From the NCBI RefSeq assembly GCF_022347565.1, contig NZ_JAKRGH010000019.1:1-64000 (forward strand): 64,000 nt of DNA, given 5' to 3'. A program made the position numbers and the translations under genes. Of this stretch, positions 16,647-25,990 are shown one piece after another (the stretch's first letter is position 1; each line of letters opens with the position of its first letter). Below the pieces are notes generated by a model that saw only the letters and a program-made list of their open reading frames with translations, ran no database searches and was not told the DNA's origin. Source of the DNA: Vibrio sp. Of7-15. GTDB lineage: Bacteria > Pseudomonadota > Gammaproteobacteria > Enterobacterales > Vibrionaceae.

Positions 16647-16710
16647 TAAGTTTCGCTTCAAACAACATTTAAGTTTCGTTATGAAAGATATAATAGCAAC
16701 TCGAAACTTA
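16647..16710. promoter_or_regulatory. Triple 9-bp operator-like repeat at the DeoR-type gene start
   Basis: The 9-mer TAAGTTTCG occurs at 16647-16655 and again at 16670-16678. Its exact reverse complement CGAAACTTA occurs at 16702-16710. Repeats of this kind bind DeoR-family repressors. The copies span the region just upstream of the start codon, so autoregulation of the regulator-glmS operon is likely. Confidence 0.6.
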
Positions 16711-16859
16711 TTATGTCCAACTTATTGAGAAATTAGATCTAAGAATCAGACTAAACTCATACCTATTCAGCTATTCTTAACTAGAAGGTAAGAGGAATTT
16801 AATTTATTGAACTTAAAGAAAAGAGTATGCTTTATGGCTCATTATTTCGTTGATCTACG

Positions 16860-17807
16860 ATGGCCATGCAAAACACGTTGAAACACCCCTCCCAAGCAGT
16901 AACCACTTTTGTGTTTTGTGCGCTGGCTGCTTTATGCTTATTGCCCGTCATTTCATCCCCTATTGCTCTGATCTTAGGGTTAAGCTTAGCTAGCATGGGA
17001 TTAGTGCCAAAACACATCAACACTACAGCTATCGCCAAAAAGCTACTGGCGTACTCTATTATCGGGCTTGGTTTTGGAATCAATGTAAATGCAGCAATAG
17101 AAGCAAGCCAGCAAAGCATTTCCCTCGTGGTTGGCTCTATCATATTTACTCTACTACTAGGATTTGGATTAACACGCTGGCTCAATTTAGATAAAAAAAC
17201 GGGCCACTTAATTGCTGCTGGAACTTCCATTTGTGGAGGGAGTGCTATTGCTGCCGTCGCCCCTGCCATCAACGCCCGAGATGATCAAACCTCCGTCGCC
17301 TTAGCCACAATTTTTTTGCTCAATTCCGCCGCTCTATTTGTTTTTCCAGCCATAGGACATGCCCTTGATATGTCACAACATGACTTTGGTTTATGGAGCG
17401 CCATCGCCATTCACGACACCTCATCGGTTGTGGGTGCAGCTTCTGCTTATGGCGATGAAGCATTAAAAACAGCCACAACCGTAAAACTCGCTCGGGCGCT
17501 ATGGATTGTTCCCATCGCCTTATTAAGTGCAGTGCTGTTTAAAAGCGATAACCGCAAAATATCTATTCCCTACTTTATTATTTTCTATTGTCTCGCGATC
17601 GCGATTGCGGAATGGCTTCCAGCTGGAGAGGCTGTTTTTTCCACTCTATTTGATATTTCTAAACGAACATTAGTACTGTGTTTATTTTTGATTGGCTCAG
17701 GCATCACAGTAAATAAGCTACGTGCCGCCGGACATAAACCACTATTGCTTGGGGTATTGCTTTGGATTGCAATTGGAGGGGGGTCACTGGCAGTGATTTT
17801 ACTTTGA
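16860..17807 (+). CDS. yeiH: YeiH/UPF0324 family membrane protein (putative sulfate exporter)
   Basis: A 315-aa inner-membrane protein with about ten hydrophobic segments. Family stretches include IIGLGFGINV near residue 70, GTSICGGSAIAAVAP near 121-135, and AIHDTSSVVGAASAYG near 185-200. Length and pattern fit UPF0324 (YeiH/YeeH); the transported substrate is not established. The gene is divergent from the DeoR-type regulator, so the 16647-16859 interval is shared. The ATG at 16860 is used; a second ATG two codons later is possible. Confidence 0.88.
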   Translation: MAMQNTLKHPSQAVTTFVFCALAALCLLPVISSPIALILGLSLASMGLVPKHINTTAIAKKLLAYSIIGLGFGINVNAAIEASQQSISLVVGSIIFTLLLGFGLTRWLNLDKKTGHLIAAGTSICGGSAIAAVAPAINARDDQTSVALATIFLLNSAALFVFPAIGHALDMSQHDFGLWSAIAIHDTSSVVGAASAYGDEALKTATTVKLARALWIVPIALLSAVLFKSDNRKISIPYFIIFYCLAIAIAEWLPAGEAVFSTLFDISKRTLVLCLFLIGSGITVNKLRAAGHKPLLLGVLLWIAIGGGSLAVILL

Positions 17808-17945
17808 TGCATTTTTCCGTGTTACAAACCACCAAACTAATACACTAAAGGCGCATAAATCGATCACAGCACTGATTAAGCCTGAAGTGAGTATAGAAGC
17901 AGAAACAAAAAGTAATGTTATTACCATTACCCAGTATTTATTCAT
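17799..17945 (-). CDS. Small hydrophobic protein, 48 aa, convergent with yeiH
   Basis: An ATG at 17945 with AAAGGA nine bases upstream opens 48 codons. Its stop overlaps the last nine bases of yeiH on the opposite strand. The product begins MNKYWVMVITLLFV and has two hydrophobic stretches (about 5-22 and 26-42), with a basic end (TRKNASK). It looks like a small two-pass membrane protein. A second in-frame ATG at 17954 is too close to the ribosome binding site. Function unknown. Confidence 0.5.
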   Translation of the reverse strand: MNKYWVMVITLLFVSASILTSGLISAVIDLCAFSVLVWWFVTRKNASK

Positions 17946-17954
17946 GCTTTGCAT

Positions 17955-18522
17955 TCCTTTCGCATGTAAATTGGATACGGTTATTATTTACTTTATAACA
18001 AATAAGCTTAAATACTCTTTCTTGCTAACAAAGAGCAATTTAGCCTAAGCTTTATACTCAAACTAAAGCATAAACGTAGAGTAAAGCTCCCCAAAAGCCA
18101 TATGTAACTAGCTTTATAGTTAATCTGCGACCAAATCCTAGCCGTGATTTCTCCTTGATTTACTGGTAAACTTCCCCTTCCTGAAAAAGATGAAAAATAA
18201 CAAGATTTGACCATTACTCAGGGTTGCGATTCTTCCGAAGGAGAGCAGAAATATTCCCCATAAATGTGAATATTGCTCAGCGGCATCCTTACCTAAATCG
18301 CAAATTATTTATCTGAATCAATAATAGCTGGCTCATTTGTGTCTAGACTATTACACAATATTTTTCGTATCACTCTGAACGACAATGAGGAAAAAACTCA
18401 GAAAACCGATTACGCTCTCATTATGTAGTCATTTTTCAACATATTTTCTTCATAGAATTGCTGTATAAACTCAGAGATTGAACATTTTAAATTACAATTA
18501 CTCATCCGGAGAGAATCTTCAC
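17955..18522. other. Long noncoding region upstream of pykF
   Basis: About 570 bp without a convincing gene. Several inverted repeats are visible: AGCTTTA/TAAAGCT arms around 18049-18088, and AATATTC/GAATATT at 18250-18274. The pykF leader runs into CCGGAGAG just before its ATG. The region should contain the pykF promoter, and a small RNA is possible but not shown. Confidence 0.35.
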
Positions 18523-19935
18523 ATGAAAAAGACCAAGATCGTATGTACGATTGGCCCTAAAACTGAGTCGGTAGAGAAACTAACTGAACTAGCAAACGCA
18601 GGCATGAACGTAATGCGTTTGAATTTCTCACACGGCGACTTCGAAGAGCATGGTAACCGTATCAACAACCTTCGCTCTGTTATGCAAGATACTGGCAAAG
18701 AGCTTGCTATTCTTCTTGACACTAAAGGCCCTGAAATCCGTACTATCAAATTAGAAAACGGCGATGACGTTACTCTAACTGCTGGTCAAGAATTCACTTT
18801 CACAACCGATACTTCTGTTGTAGGTAACGTAAACACAGTTGCTGTAACTTACCCTGGCTTTGCTAAAGATCTAACTGCTGGTAACACAATCCTTGTTGAT
18901 GACGGCCTAATTGAAATGGAAGTTATCGCAACAACAGAAACTGAAGTTAAGTGTAAAGTACTTAACAACGGTGATCTTGGCGAAAACAAAGGTGTGAACC
19001 TTCCTGGTGTTTCTGTTCAACTACCAGCACTTGCTGAAAAAGACAAAGCAGATCTTAAGTTCGGTTGTGAGCAAGGCGTTGACTTCGTAGCAGCTTCTTT
19101 CATCCGTAAAAAAGAAGATGTTCTTGAGATCCGTGAGCTACTAAACGCGAACGGTGGCGAGAAGATCCAAATCATCTCTAAGATCGAAAACCAAGAAGGT
19201 GTTGATAACTTCGATGACATCCTAGATGTGTCTGACGGTATCATGGTTGCTCGTGGTGACCTAGGTGTTGAGATCCCTGTTGAAGAAGTAATCTTCGCTC
19301 AAAAAATGATGATCGAGAAGTGTAACCGTGCACGTAAAGTGGTTATCACTGCAACACAAATGCTTGACTCTATGATCAAAAACCCACGTCCAACTCGTGC
19401 TGAAGCAGGCGACGTTGCTAACGCAATCATGGACGGCACTGATGCTGTAATGCTTTCAGGTGAGTCAGCAAAAGGTAAATACCCAATTGAAGCGGTAACT
19501 ATCATGGCTCAAATCTGTGAGCGCACAGATAAAGCAATGCACGCTTCTCTAAGCACTCGTCTAGACAGCCCACGCCTACGCATTACTGAAGCAGTATGTA
19601 AAGGCGCTGTAGACACAGCTGAGAAACTAAATGCACCTCTGATCGTTGTTGCGACAGAAGCTGGTAAATCAGCTCGTTCTATCCGTAAGTACTTCCCAAC
19701 GGCAAACATCCTTGCGGTAACAACCAATAAGAAGACAGCAGCTCAGCTATGTCTAACTAAAGGTGTTACTCCAGTGATCGTAGACAGCATCGACAACACA
19801 GATGAGTTCTACCGCCTTGGTAAAGAGCTTGCTCTTGAATCTAGCCTTGGTGCTAAAGGCGACATCGTTGTTATGGTTTCTGGTGCTCTAGTCCCATCTG
19901 GTACTACAAACACTGCATCTGTACACGTTCTATAA
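18523..19935 (+). CDS. pykF: Pyruvate kinase I
   Basis: Glycolytic enzyme converting phosphoenolpyruvate and ADP to pyruvate and ATP. The 470-aa length equals E. coli PykF, and the start [15 protein letters not shown] is nearly identical to it. Visible sites are [19 protein letters not shown], the active-site block [17 protein letters not shown] (residues about 220-236), [12 protein letters not shown], and ATQMLDSM. The ATG at 18523 has GGAGAG upstream; an upstream in-frame extension to 18478 is rejected because it has no ribosome binding site. Codon usage is strongly biased, as expected for high expression. It is followed by a clear terminator. Confidence 0.97.
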   Translation: MKKTKIVCTIGPKTESVEKLTELANAGMNVMRLNFSHGDFEEHGNRINNLRSVMQDTGKELAILLDTKGPEIRTIKLENGDDVTLTAGQEFTFTTDTSVVGNVNTVAVTYPGFAKDLTAGNTILVDDGLIEMEVIATTETEVKCKVLNNGDLGENKGVNLPGVSVQLPALAEKDKADLKFGCEQGVDFVAASFIRKKEDVLEIRELLNANGGEKIQIISKIENQEGVDNFDDILDVSDGIMVARGDLGVEIPVEEVIFAQKMMIEKCNRARKVVITATQMLDSMIKNPRPTRAEAGDVANAIMDGTDAVMLSGESAKGKYPIEAVTIMAQICERTDKAMHASLSTRLDSPRLRITEAVCKGAVDTAEKLNAPLIVVATEAGKSARSIRKYFPTANILAVTTNKKTAAQLCLTKGVTPVIVDSIDNTDEFYRLGKELALESSLGAKGDIVVMVSGALVPSGTTNTASVHVL

Positions 19936-19959
19936 TCGATCGTCGTCATAGAATCCATA

Positions 19960-19986
19960 AAAAGGGAGCATATGCTCCCTTTTTTA
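19960..19986 (+). terminator. Rho-independent terminator of pykF
   Basis: The self-complementary stem AAGGGAGCATATGCTCCCTT is followed by a T-run, 25 bases after the pykF stop. Confidence 0.85.
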
Positions 19987-20144
19987 TTAAATAGTACTTG
20001 CTCAAACTTGGCGTACGCTATACCATACAGAACGGATGACGTTATAGGTCATCGGTAACATGTTTGAGTGACAATTGGAAAATAGAGTTTTATCTAAAAA
20101 ACCGTTCCTTACACTCAAAACAATCTTCGTTACCTTTTTTGTTG

Positions 20145-20834
20145 ATGTCGAAAGTAAATGTGAGTGAGGGTGTCGTGTCTAGTCCAACGTTAACGGATAA
20201 AGTCGCCAAAATGATCCGCCAGGATATTCTTTTGGGTAACTTAGAACCAGGTAGAAAGCTTGTCGTAGCAGAGCTAAAAGATCACTACGATGTTGGTGCT
20301 TCACCAATTCGAGAAGCTCTGGTTCAATTGTCATGGAAAAAATTTGTTCAGCTTGAGCCTCAAAAAGGCTGTTGGGTTGCTAAAATCTCGCAGCAAGAGC
20401 TCAATGATTTATTCGAAAGCCTACGCGTTGTTGGCCGTGTTTTATTAGAAAAAGCCATTCAATCGGGTGACGAAAGTTGGGAGCTAAATATCCTAACAAG
20501 CTACCATAAATTGAGCCGCATCAACCTTCATTCTGATTCGCCAGATATGGAAGAATGGGAAGAGCGTCATAATCAATTCCAACTCTCTTTGCTTGAAGGT
20601 AGTAACTCTCATATCATGTACAACTTCTATCGTGATGTTTGTAACCAACTTGAGCGTTACCGCCACTTATGGCTAAATAAAGTGAAAGCAGGTGAAGAGC
20701 AATATCATGATCTTGATAAGCATGAAGCGATCATGAAAGCCGTTCTAGCTCGCGATTTGATCAAAGCATCTGAACTTATTGAGCAACACTTAGAGCATAC
20801 TGCAAACATGCTCGCGAAATACATCAAAGAATAA
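20145..20834 (+). CDS. GntR-family transcriptional regulator (FCD type)
   Basis: A 229-aa regulator. The N-terminal winged helix (TDKVAKMIRQDILLGNLEPGRKL...VGASPIREALVQLS) is followed by an all-helical FCD ligand-binding domain that keeps metal-ligand-like histidines (ERHNQFQ near residue 141; DLDKHEAIMKAVLARD). The overall shape is like CsiR or FadR-subfamily repressors of organic-acid catabolism. The start is ATG 20145; the frame is open to a TTG at 20064, but that has no ribosome binding site. It lies between pykF and a diguanylate cyclase gene, with no obvious target operon, so its ligand is unknown. Confidence 0.87.
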   Translation: MSKVNVSEGVVSSPTLTDKVAKMIRQDILLGNLEPGRKLVVAELKDHYDVGASPIREALVQLSWKKFVQLEPQKGCWVAKISQQELNDLFESLRVVGRVLLEKAIQSGDESWELNILTSYHKLSRINLHSDSPDMEEWEERHNQFQLSLLEGSNSHIMYNFYRDVCNQLERYRHLWLNKVKAGEEQYHDLDKHEAIMKAVLARDLIKASELIEQHLEHTANMLAKYIKE

Positions 20835-20859
20835 CAAAGCAAACTTCGTCTAAATGACA

Positions 20860-20887
20860 AAATCGGGCACAGAGCCCGATTTTTGTT
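20860..20887. terminator. Terminator after the GntR gene
   Basis: AATCGGGC and GCCCGATT arms around a five-base loop, followed by TTTTGTT on the plus strand. It may also end transcription of the small minus-strand gene that finishes at 20886. Confidence 0.75.
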
Positions 20888-21017
20888 ACCAACCAAAAAA
20901 TTCTCGGTGGTGAGTGTTAAGCAGTAAGACCAGCAATAAAAAGTATAGTGCACTTAACTTAAAGCCTAAAATAGCTAAACACCCCATTGTTAGTCTGACT
21001 AAAAAGTTGTTGAGCAT
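20886..21017 (-). CDS. Small hydrophobic protein, 43 aa
   Basis: An ATG at 21017 with GAGG seven bases upstream opens 43 codons ending in TAA. The product begins MLNNFLVRLTMGCLAILGF, then a long hydrophobic run with the string YFLLLVLLLN, and ends with a polar tail (THHREFFGW). It is probably a single-pass or hairpin membrane peptide. The good ribosome binding site and hydrophobic pattern support a real gene. No function is recognised. Confidence 0.5.
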   Translation of the reverse strand: MLNNFLVRLTMGCLAILGFKLSALYFLLLVLLLNTHHREFFGW

Positions 21018-21232
21018 TACGCCACCTCAACGTAAGTTTTAGTCCCTACCTTCCATTTTAGTTACTCATTACATAGCAAGCAATTACTCGCAATATGATG
21101 AGTCAACATCCTGTCTGGGGATACCATTACACAATCAAAAAGCACGACCCACGCCTTGCTTGCTTCACTGATCAGTGTAGCGTAAATTTTATCCAGCATT
21201 AGACTTTAGTCTAACAAGGCGTACTATCACCT

Positions 21233-23131
21233 CTACGCAATGTCATCATGGCTGTAGCATATAGAAATCCGATTTCGACCACCAGATTTGGAATCATAAA
21301 GCGCAACATCCGCTCGCTTGTATGCTTCTTCTGCCTGCTCTTTAATGTCTGTCACACCACCACTGATTGTTACTTCACATTCAGAGTAAGATGATACAGC
21401 GACTCGAAGTCGATTCAGGACCACCTCTGCTTCTACGGTCGTGGTATGGGGCATCAAAATCGCAAACTCTTCTCCACCTGTACGCGCAACAAAATCGGTA
21501 TCCCGAGAACCGCTTTTCAGAATACTCGCAACATGCCGAATCACTCGATCCCCCACATCATGACCACGTTGATCATTAATACGTTTAAAATAATCAATAT
21601 CCAAAATGGCAAGGCAGCTGAGATGCGTATCTGGATAGCGGTGCGTTAACTGAGCCTGCTCTTTGAGCTCAACATCAAATTTACGGCGATTCCAGCAATC
21701 GGTTAAAGAATCTTTCTCACTTAAATAACGAAGTCTTTTTTCTAGTTGTTTACGCTCACTAATGTCCACAAAAGAGGCGATGTAGTACTGAATTTGCTGA
21801 CGACTATTTTTCACTGCTTGAATTCGCAATATTTCCGTCAACAACGACCCGTCTTTGCGTCGATTCTCAACCTCTCCTTCCCATACCCCTTCAGCTTTTA
21901 GTGCACTCCACATCTTTAAGTAGAACTCTTGGTTATGCTTCCCTGATCCTAAAATAGAAGGGGATTTTCCCAATACTTCGAGCGCGCTATAACCACTAAT
22001 ACGCGAGAATTCATCATTCACTTTAATAATACGATTATGTTTATCCGTGATCACCACCGCCGACATGCCTTCTAGGGCTGCTTTTGCCAGCTGACTTTCT
22101 AAGCTACTTTTTTTCATCTGCATGATCATCAACCCGCATGGAATCGCCACTAAAAGCAATACTAGTAATACAATAGAAGCCTGATGAATAACGGTTTTCA
22201 AAAGTAATTTCGCTTCCGCTTGCAGGTAACGCTGATCAATCGAGATCAATAAATAAAGTGGTGCACGCCCTTTATCTTTTGTTAAATAAAGAGCTTGGAA
22301 AGCAAACAAGGTATCGCCATCATAGTGACTGCCAACCTTTTTTGTGACCATTTCGGCCCATAGATCTGGATGAGTGGCAGGTAAATTAAATTCACCTCGA
22401 CCTTGGATCAAATGGCCAAAAGTTTTTGACTGATCATGACCCACAATGTAATACCCATTGCTATCCACAAACTCTGGAATTAATTCTAAGCTTGGAGAAA
22501 AATTGAGAATAGAAGACATAAACCAAACATCAAGGTTAGCAATAAGGTAACCTTGTCTCTTTCCGCCAAACTCCACAGGGGTAATGACCCTCAATGCTGG
22601 TGTATAGGGCTGAATGATCTTTCCATGTTCTTGTTCTAAATCAACGCCAAACGAACCAATCACTTCCGCAGGTAAAGACTGCGCATACTTAAAATAATCA
22701 CGATTGGCTTTATTTTGTAGCTCTTTTGCTGGGATAGCACTGCGTGTTTTGGGAAAATAATTAATTCGAACCTTCTCTTGACCGCTGATATCAAGAAACC
22801 GTAACTGAGAAAAAATTTGCTGATTAATAGCCACTGCCGACCACAGCTCTTCCACTTGCTGTTGGCTTACTTCACTTTCATTAATAATGAACTGATGCAA
22901 AATACTGCCATGCCCTAACAGTTGCACTGTCGAGCGGATCTGAGCAACAACAGAGCCAAGCTCTCTTTTGCTATAGGCTAATTGGCGTAAACCTTCTGTT
23001 TGAGAACGTTCTATTTGGCGGGAAAATTCAGAATTATATTTATCAAAAAAATACAGACTTGGGACTGTACCTAAAAATAAAAAAATAGCTGTTATGTAGC
23101 CGAGCGTTTTTATATATTTTTTTAGCCGCAC
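21233..23131 (-). CDS. Membrane diguanylate cyclase (Cache-PAS-GGDEF)
   Basis: Makes cyclic di-GMP. The protein is about 632 aa. It has an N-terminal membrane segment (ITAIFLFLGTVPSLYFF) and a periplasmic Cache-type sensor of about 250 residues. A second membrane segment (IVLLVLLLVAIPCGLMI) follows, then a PAS domain (KVNDEFSRISGYSALEVLGKS) with its PAC part, and a C-terminal GGDEF domain. The signature is RTGGEEF, a functional variant, and RDTD placed upstream forms a product-inhibition I-site. The start is taken as GTG 23131 with AGGG upstream; a TTG at 23146 is possible. It has its own transcription unit. Confidence 0.9.
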   Translation of the reverse strand: MRLKKYIKTLGYITAIFLFLGTVPSLYFFDKYNSEFSRQIERSQTEGLRQLAYSKRELGSVVAQIRSTVQLLGHGSILHQFIINESEVSQQQVEELWSAVAINQQIFSQLRFLDISGQEKVRINYFPKTRSAIPAKELQNKANRDYFKYAQSLPAEVIGSFGVDLEQEHGKIIQPYTPALRVITPVEFGGKRQGYLIANLDVWFMSSILNFSPSLELIPEFVDSNGYYIVGHDQSKTFGHLIQGRGEFNLPATHPDLWAEMVTKKVGSHYDGDTLFAFQALYLTKDKGRAPLYLLISIDQRYLQAEAKLLLKTVIHQASIVLLVLLLVAIPCGLMIMQMKKSSLESQLAKAALEGMSAVVITDKHNRIIKVNDEFSRISGYSALEVLGKSPSILGSGKHNQEFYLKMWSALKAEGVWEGEVENRRKDGSLLTEILRIQAVKNSRQQIQYYIASFVDISERKQLEKRLRYLSEKDSLTDCWNRRKFDVELKEQAQLTHRYPDTHLSCLAILDIDYFKRINDQRGHDVGDRVIRHVASILKSGSRDTDFVARTGGEEFAILMPHTTTVEAEVVLNRLRVAVSSYSECEVTISGGVTDIKEQAEEAYKRADVALYDSKSGGRNRISICYSHDDIA

Positions 23132-23205
23132 TTCACAGCCCTTCAACGAATAACTGGGTGGTTATTATACAGTATAGAAATGTATTTTTTTTCACTCTTC
23201 CCTTC

Positions 23206-23241
23206 AAAAAATAAAAGCCCTGAGACATAACTCAGAGCTTT
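23206..23241 (-). terminator. Rho-independent terminator of ilvIH
   Basis: On the minus strand AAAGCTCTGAG pairs with CTCAGGGCTTT (one mismatch) and is followed by TATTTTTT, 67 bases past the ilvH stop. Confidence 0.75.
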
Positions 23242-23307
23242 CAACATTGATAATTACGTTTATGTTACCAATCAATTGCCGCCTTTACAGTGAAGTTAAC
23301 ACTCACT

Positions 23308-23802
23308 TTATGGGCGTAACACACGCTCTCCACGTGCAATGCCAACGATCCCACTGCGCGCAACTTCAATAACATCCGTTACTTCCGCTATGGCAGTCAA
23401 AAATGCATCTAACTTTTCGCTGGTCCCCGTTAGTTGAACTGTATATTGAGCACTAGTGACATCAACAATTTGTCCTCGGAAAATATCGGCAGTGCGCTTC
23501 ACCTCAGCACGTGCAAACCCGCTCGCTTTCAATTTCACCAGCATTAGCTCACGCTCAACATGATCGGTTTCTGTTACGTCTTGTACTTTAAGCACATCTA
23601 CCAATTTATGCAGTTGCTTTTCTATCTGCTCAAGAACCATTTCATCACTGGCGGTGGTGATATTTAAACGCGATAATGTTGGATCATCTGTTGGTGATAC
23701 CGTTAAGGACTCAATGTTGTAACCACGCTGAGAAAATAGACCAACAACACGAGATAAAGAGCCAGATTCGTTTTCTAATAATACTGAAATAATTCGACGC
23801 AT
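23308..23802 (-). CDS. ilvH: Acetolactate synthase III small (regulatory) subunit
   Basis: Regulatory subunit that gives valine feedback control and full activity to IlvI in branched-chain amino acid synthesis. The 164-aa length equals E. coli IlvH. The N-terminal ACT domain reads MRRIISVLLENESGSLSRVVGLFSQR. The C-terminal part reads LTGTSEKLDAFL and ends near SGIVGIARGER. It starts one base after the ilvI stop, so the two are translationally linked. Confidence 0.96.
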   Translation of the reverse strand: MRRIISVLLENESGSLSRVVGLFSQRGYNIESLTVSPTDDPTLSRLNITTASDEMVLEQIEKQLHKLVDVLKVQDVTETDHVERELMLVKLKASGFARAEVKRTADIFRGQIVDVTSAQYTVQLTGTSEKLDAFLTAIAEVTDVIEVARSGIVGIARGERVLRP

Positions 23803-23803
23803 C

Positions 23804-25522
23804 TTATGTTCTCTCCGTTTTGCTTAGCCACATTTTATCCATACTTTCACCTTTGATTTGCATTGGGTAAACGTGCTCTGTTTCATCCACATTTATATCT
23901 ACAAACACAAGACGGTCTTTCATATCTAACGCTTTTTGTAACCCAGCTTCCAATTCTTCTGGGTTAGAAATACGAATACCCACATGACCATATGCCTCAG
24001 CAATCGCGGCAAAATCTGGTACCGAATCCATGTAAGAGTGCGAGTGACGGCCTTGATAAATCATATCCTGCCACTGTTTTACCATGCCTAAGAAACGGTT
24101 ATTCAAGTTAATAATTTTCACTGGGATGTCGTATTGCAGAGCTGTTGATAGCTCCTGAATATTCATCTGGATGCTACCGTCTCCAGTGACACACACCACT
24201 TCTTCATCGGGCATGGCAAATTTAACCCCCATCGCAGCAGGTAAACCAAAGCCCATCGTGCCAAGTCCACCAGAGTTGATCCAGCGACGCGGTTTATCAA
24301 ATGGGTAATACAGTGCCGCAAACATCTGATGCTGACCAACATCTGATGCGACATACGCATCACCATTAGTTAATTTATGTAAAGTTTCAATTACTTGCTG
24401 AGGCTTAATGCGGCCATTTGACTTATCATAACTTAGGCACTTTCGTGCGCGCCAGCTTGAAATTTCTTGCCACCACAACTCATTCGCTGTGGTATCGTTT
24501 GTACTGCCTTGTTCACCCAGCAACTTCAACATGCTGTCTAGTACCGTGTCCGCGGAACCTACAATTGGAATGTCGGCACGTACGGTTTTAGAAATGGACG
24601 ATGGATCAATATCAATATGAAGCACCTTCGCATTTGGACAGTACTTCTCTAAGTTATTGGTTGTACGATCATCAAATCGAACCCCAATACCGAAGATAAG
24701 ATCAGAATTATGCATGGTCATGTTGGCTTCGTATGTACCATGCATACCTAGCATACCTACGGAGTTTTTATGAGTACCAGGAAATGCTCCAAGCCCCATT
24801 AAGGTACTGACTACCGGGATATTTAAAGTCTCAGATAGTTTCAGTAACTGCTTATCACACTCAGAAATAATGGCACCACCACCCACGTACATTACTGGTT
24901 TTTTCGCGTCCAATAATGCTTTTAATGCTTTCTTAATCTGACCTTTATGGCCCGATGTAGTTGGGTTGTACGAACGCATTTTAATACTCTCTGGATAAGA
25001 GTATGGGTGTTTAACCGCAGGGTTTAGAATGTCTTTTGGTAAATCAACTACTACTGGGCCAGGACGACCACTGGAAGCAAGATAAAATGCTTTTTTGATA
25101 ATTTCAGGAATGTCTTCCGTTTTTTGAACCAGGAAGCTGTGTTTTACAACAGGACGAGAAATACCCACCATGTCACACTCTTGGAACGCATCGTTACCAA
25201 TTAAACTGCTTGGTACCTGACCAGACAACACCACCATAGGCGCTGAGTCCATGTACGCAGTTGCGATGCCTGTAATGGCATTAGTTGCACCAGGACCAGA
25301 GGTAACCAAAACCACCCCTACATCACCAGTAGCACGAGCATAACCATCAGCCATGTGAACCGCTGCTTGCTCATGACGAACTAAAACATGCTCAATATCG
25401 CTCTTTTCATGCAGAGCGTCATAAATATCAAGTACTGAACCACCAGGATATCCAAAGATATGATTAACCCCTTGATCAATAAGAGATCGTACAATCATAT
25501 CCGCGCCGGATAACATTTCCAT
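23804..25522 (-). CDS. ilvI: Acetolactate synthase III large (catalytic) subunit
   Basis: TPP-dependent enzyme condensing two pyruvates (or pyruvate and 2-ketobutyrate) in valine, leucine and isoleucine synthesis. It is 572 aa. The N-terminal TPP domain contains [14 protein letters not shown] and [17 protein letters not shown]. The FAD/regulatory middle domain follows. The C-terminal TPP domain contains [16 protein letters not shown] and [13 protein letters not shown]. The start is ATG 25522 (MEMLSGADM, as in E. coli) with a perfect GGAGG six bases upstream. An in-frame ATG eight codons earlier is less likely. Expression is probably controlled by Lrp and by LeuO, which is encoded nearby. Confidence 0.96.
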   Translation of the reverse strand: MEMLSGADMIVRSLIDQGVNHIFGYPGGSVLDIYDALHEKSDIEHVLVRHEQAAVHMADGYARATGDVGVVLVTSGPGATNAITGIATAYMDSAPMVVLSGQVPSSLIGNDAFQECDMVGISRPVVKHSFLVQKTEDIPEIIKKAFYLASSGRPGPVVVDLPKDILNPAVKHPYSYPESIKMRSYNPTTSGHKGQIKKALKALLDAKKPVMYVGGGAIISECDKQLLKLSETLNIPVVSTLMGLGAFPGTHKNSVGMLGMHGTYEANMTMHNSDLIFGIGVRFDDRTTNNLEKYCPNAKVLHIDIDPSSISKTVRADIPIVGSADTVLDSMLKLLGEQGSTNDTTANELWWQEISSWRARKCLSYDKSNGRIKPQQVIETLHKLTNGDAYVASDVGQHQMFAALYYPFDKPRRWINSGGLGTMGFGLPAAMGVKFAMPDEEVVCVTGDGSIQMNIQELSTALQYDIPVKIINLNNRFLGMVKQWQDMIYQGRHSHSYMDSVPDFAAIAEAYGHVGIRISNPEELEAGLQKALDMKDRLVFVDINVDETEHVYPMQIKGESMDKMWLSKTERT

Positions 25523-25944
25523 ATTTGCCTCCAGGTCATTATGCATAGTTAGGGCTTATTTTTAGCCTAAACTGAAATTAATTATTGTTTCATGCTATGT
25601 CGGCTTGCTTTTGTCATAACAAAAACAAGTAACCTGCAACAACTGTAACGCTTTCCTAGCATTTAAGTCTATGCCCTAAATATGACAATTTACCGAATAT
25701 AGCGACAATAAAAGAAAATACATTATTTTGATTCTATTTTATGAAGACATAATAGAACCTTTTACGTACTAACGAAGGTAATTCGATATAAAATAATGAA
25801 AGAATGGTTAAATTGTAGCGGAGTTTAGTATGAAAAATAGGTTATTTTCATGATTTCCGCTTTAAGAAGCCGTAAAAGCTAGCTTTCAGGATAGAAGTAG
25901 TAAGACAGAGGAAGCAATACAATTCAGATCAACAAACTGAGATC
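25523..25944. other. AT-rich ilvIH upstream region
   Basis: About 420 bp without a gene. It is long and AT-rich, as is usual upstream of ilvIH where Lrp and LeuO/H-NS bind. A near-palindrome based on ATGAAAA/TTTTCAT lies around 25830-25851. I could not assign a promoter. Confidence 0.4.
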
Positions 25945-25970
25945 AAAAAAGGGAGCTAACACTCCCTTTT
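25945..25970 (-). terminator. Rho-independent terminator of the acyl-CoA ligase gene
   Basis: On the minus strand AAAAGGGAG and CTCCCTTTT arms enclose a six-base loop and run into TTTTTT, 20 bases past the stop. Confidence 0.85.
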
Positions 25971-25990
25971 AACATTACAGCACGATAAAT

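Noticed and set aside
18478-18522. N-terminally extended PykF
   Set aside because: Adds 15 residues not found in the family; the ATG at 18523 has a proper GGAGAG and gives the E. coli length.
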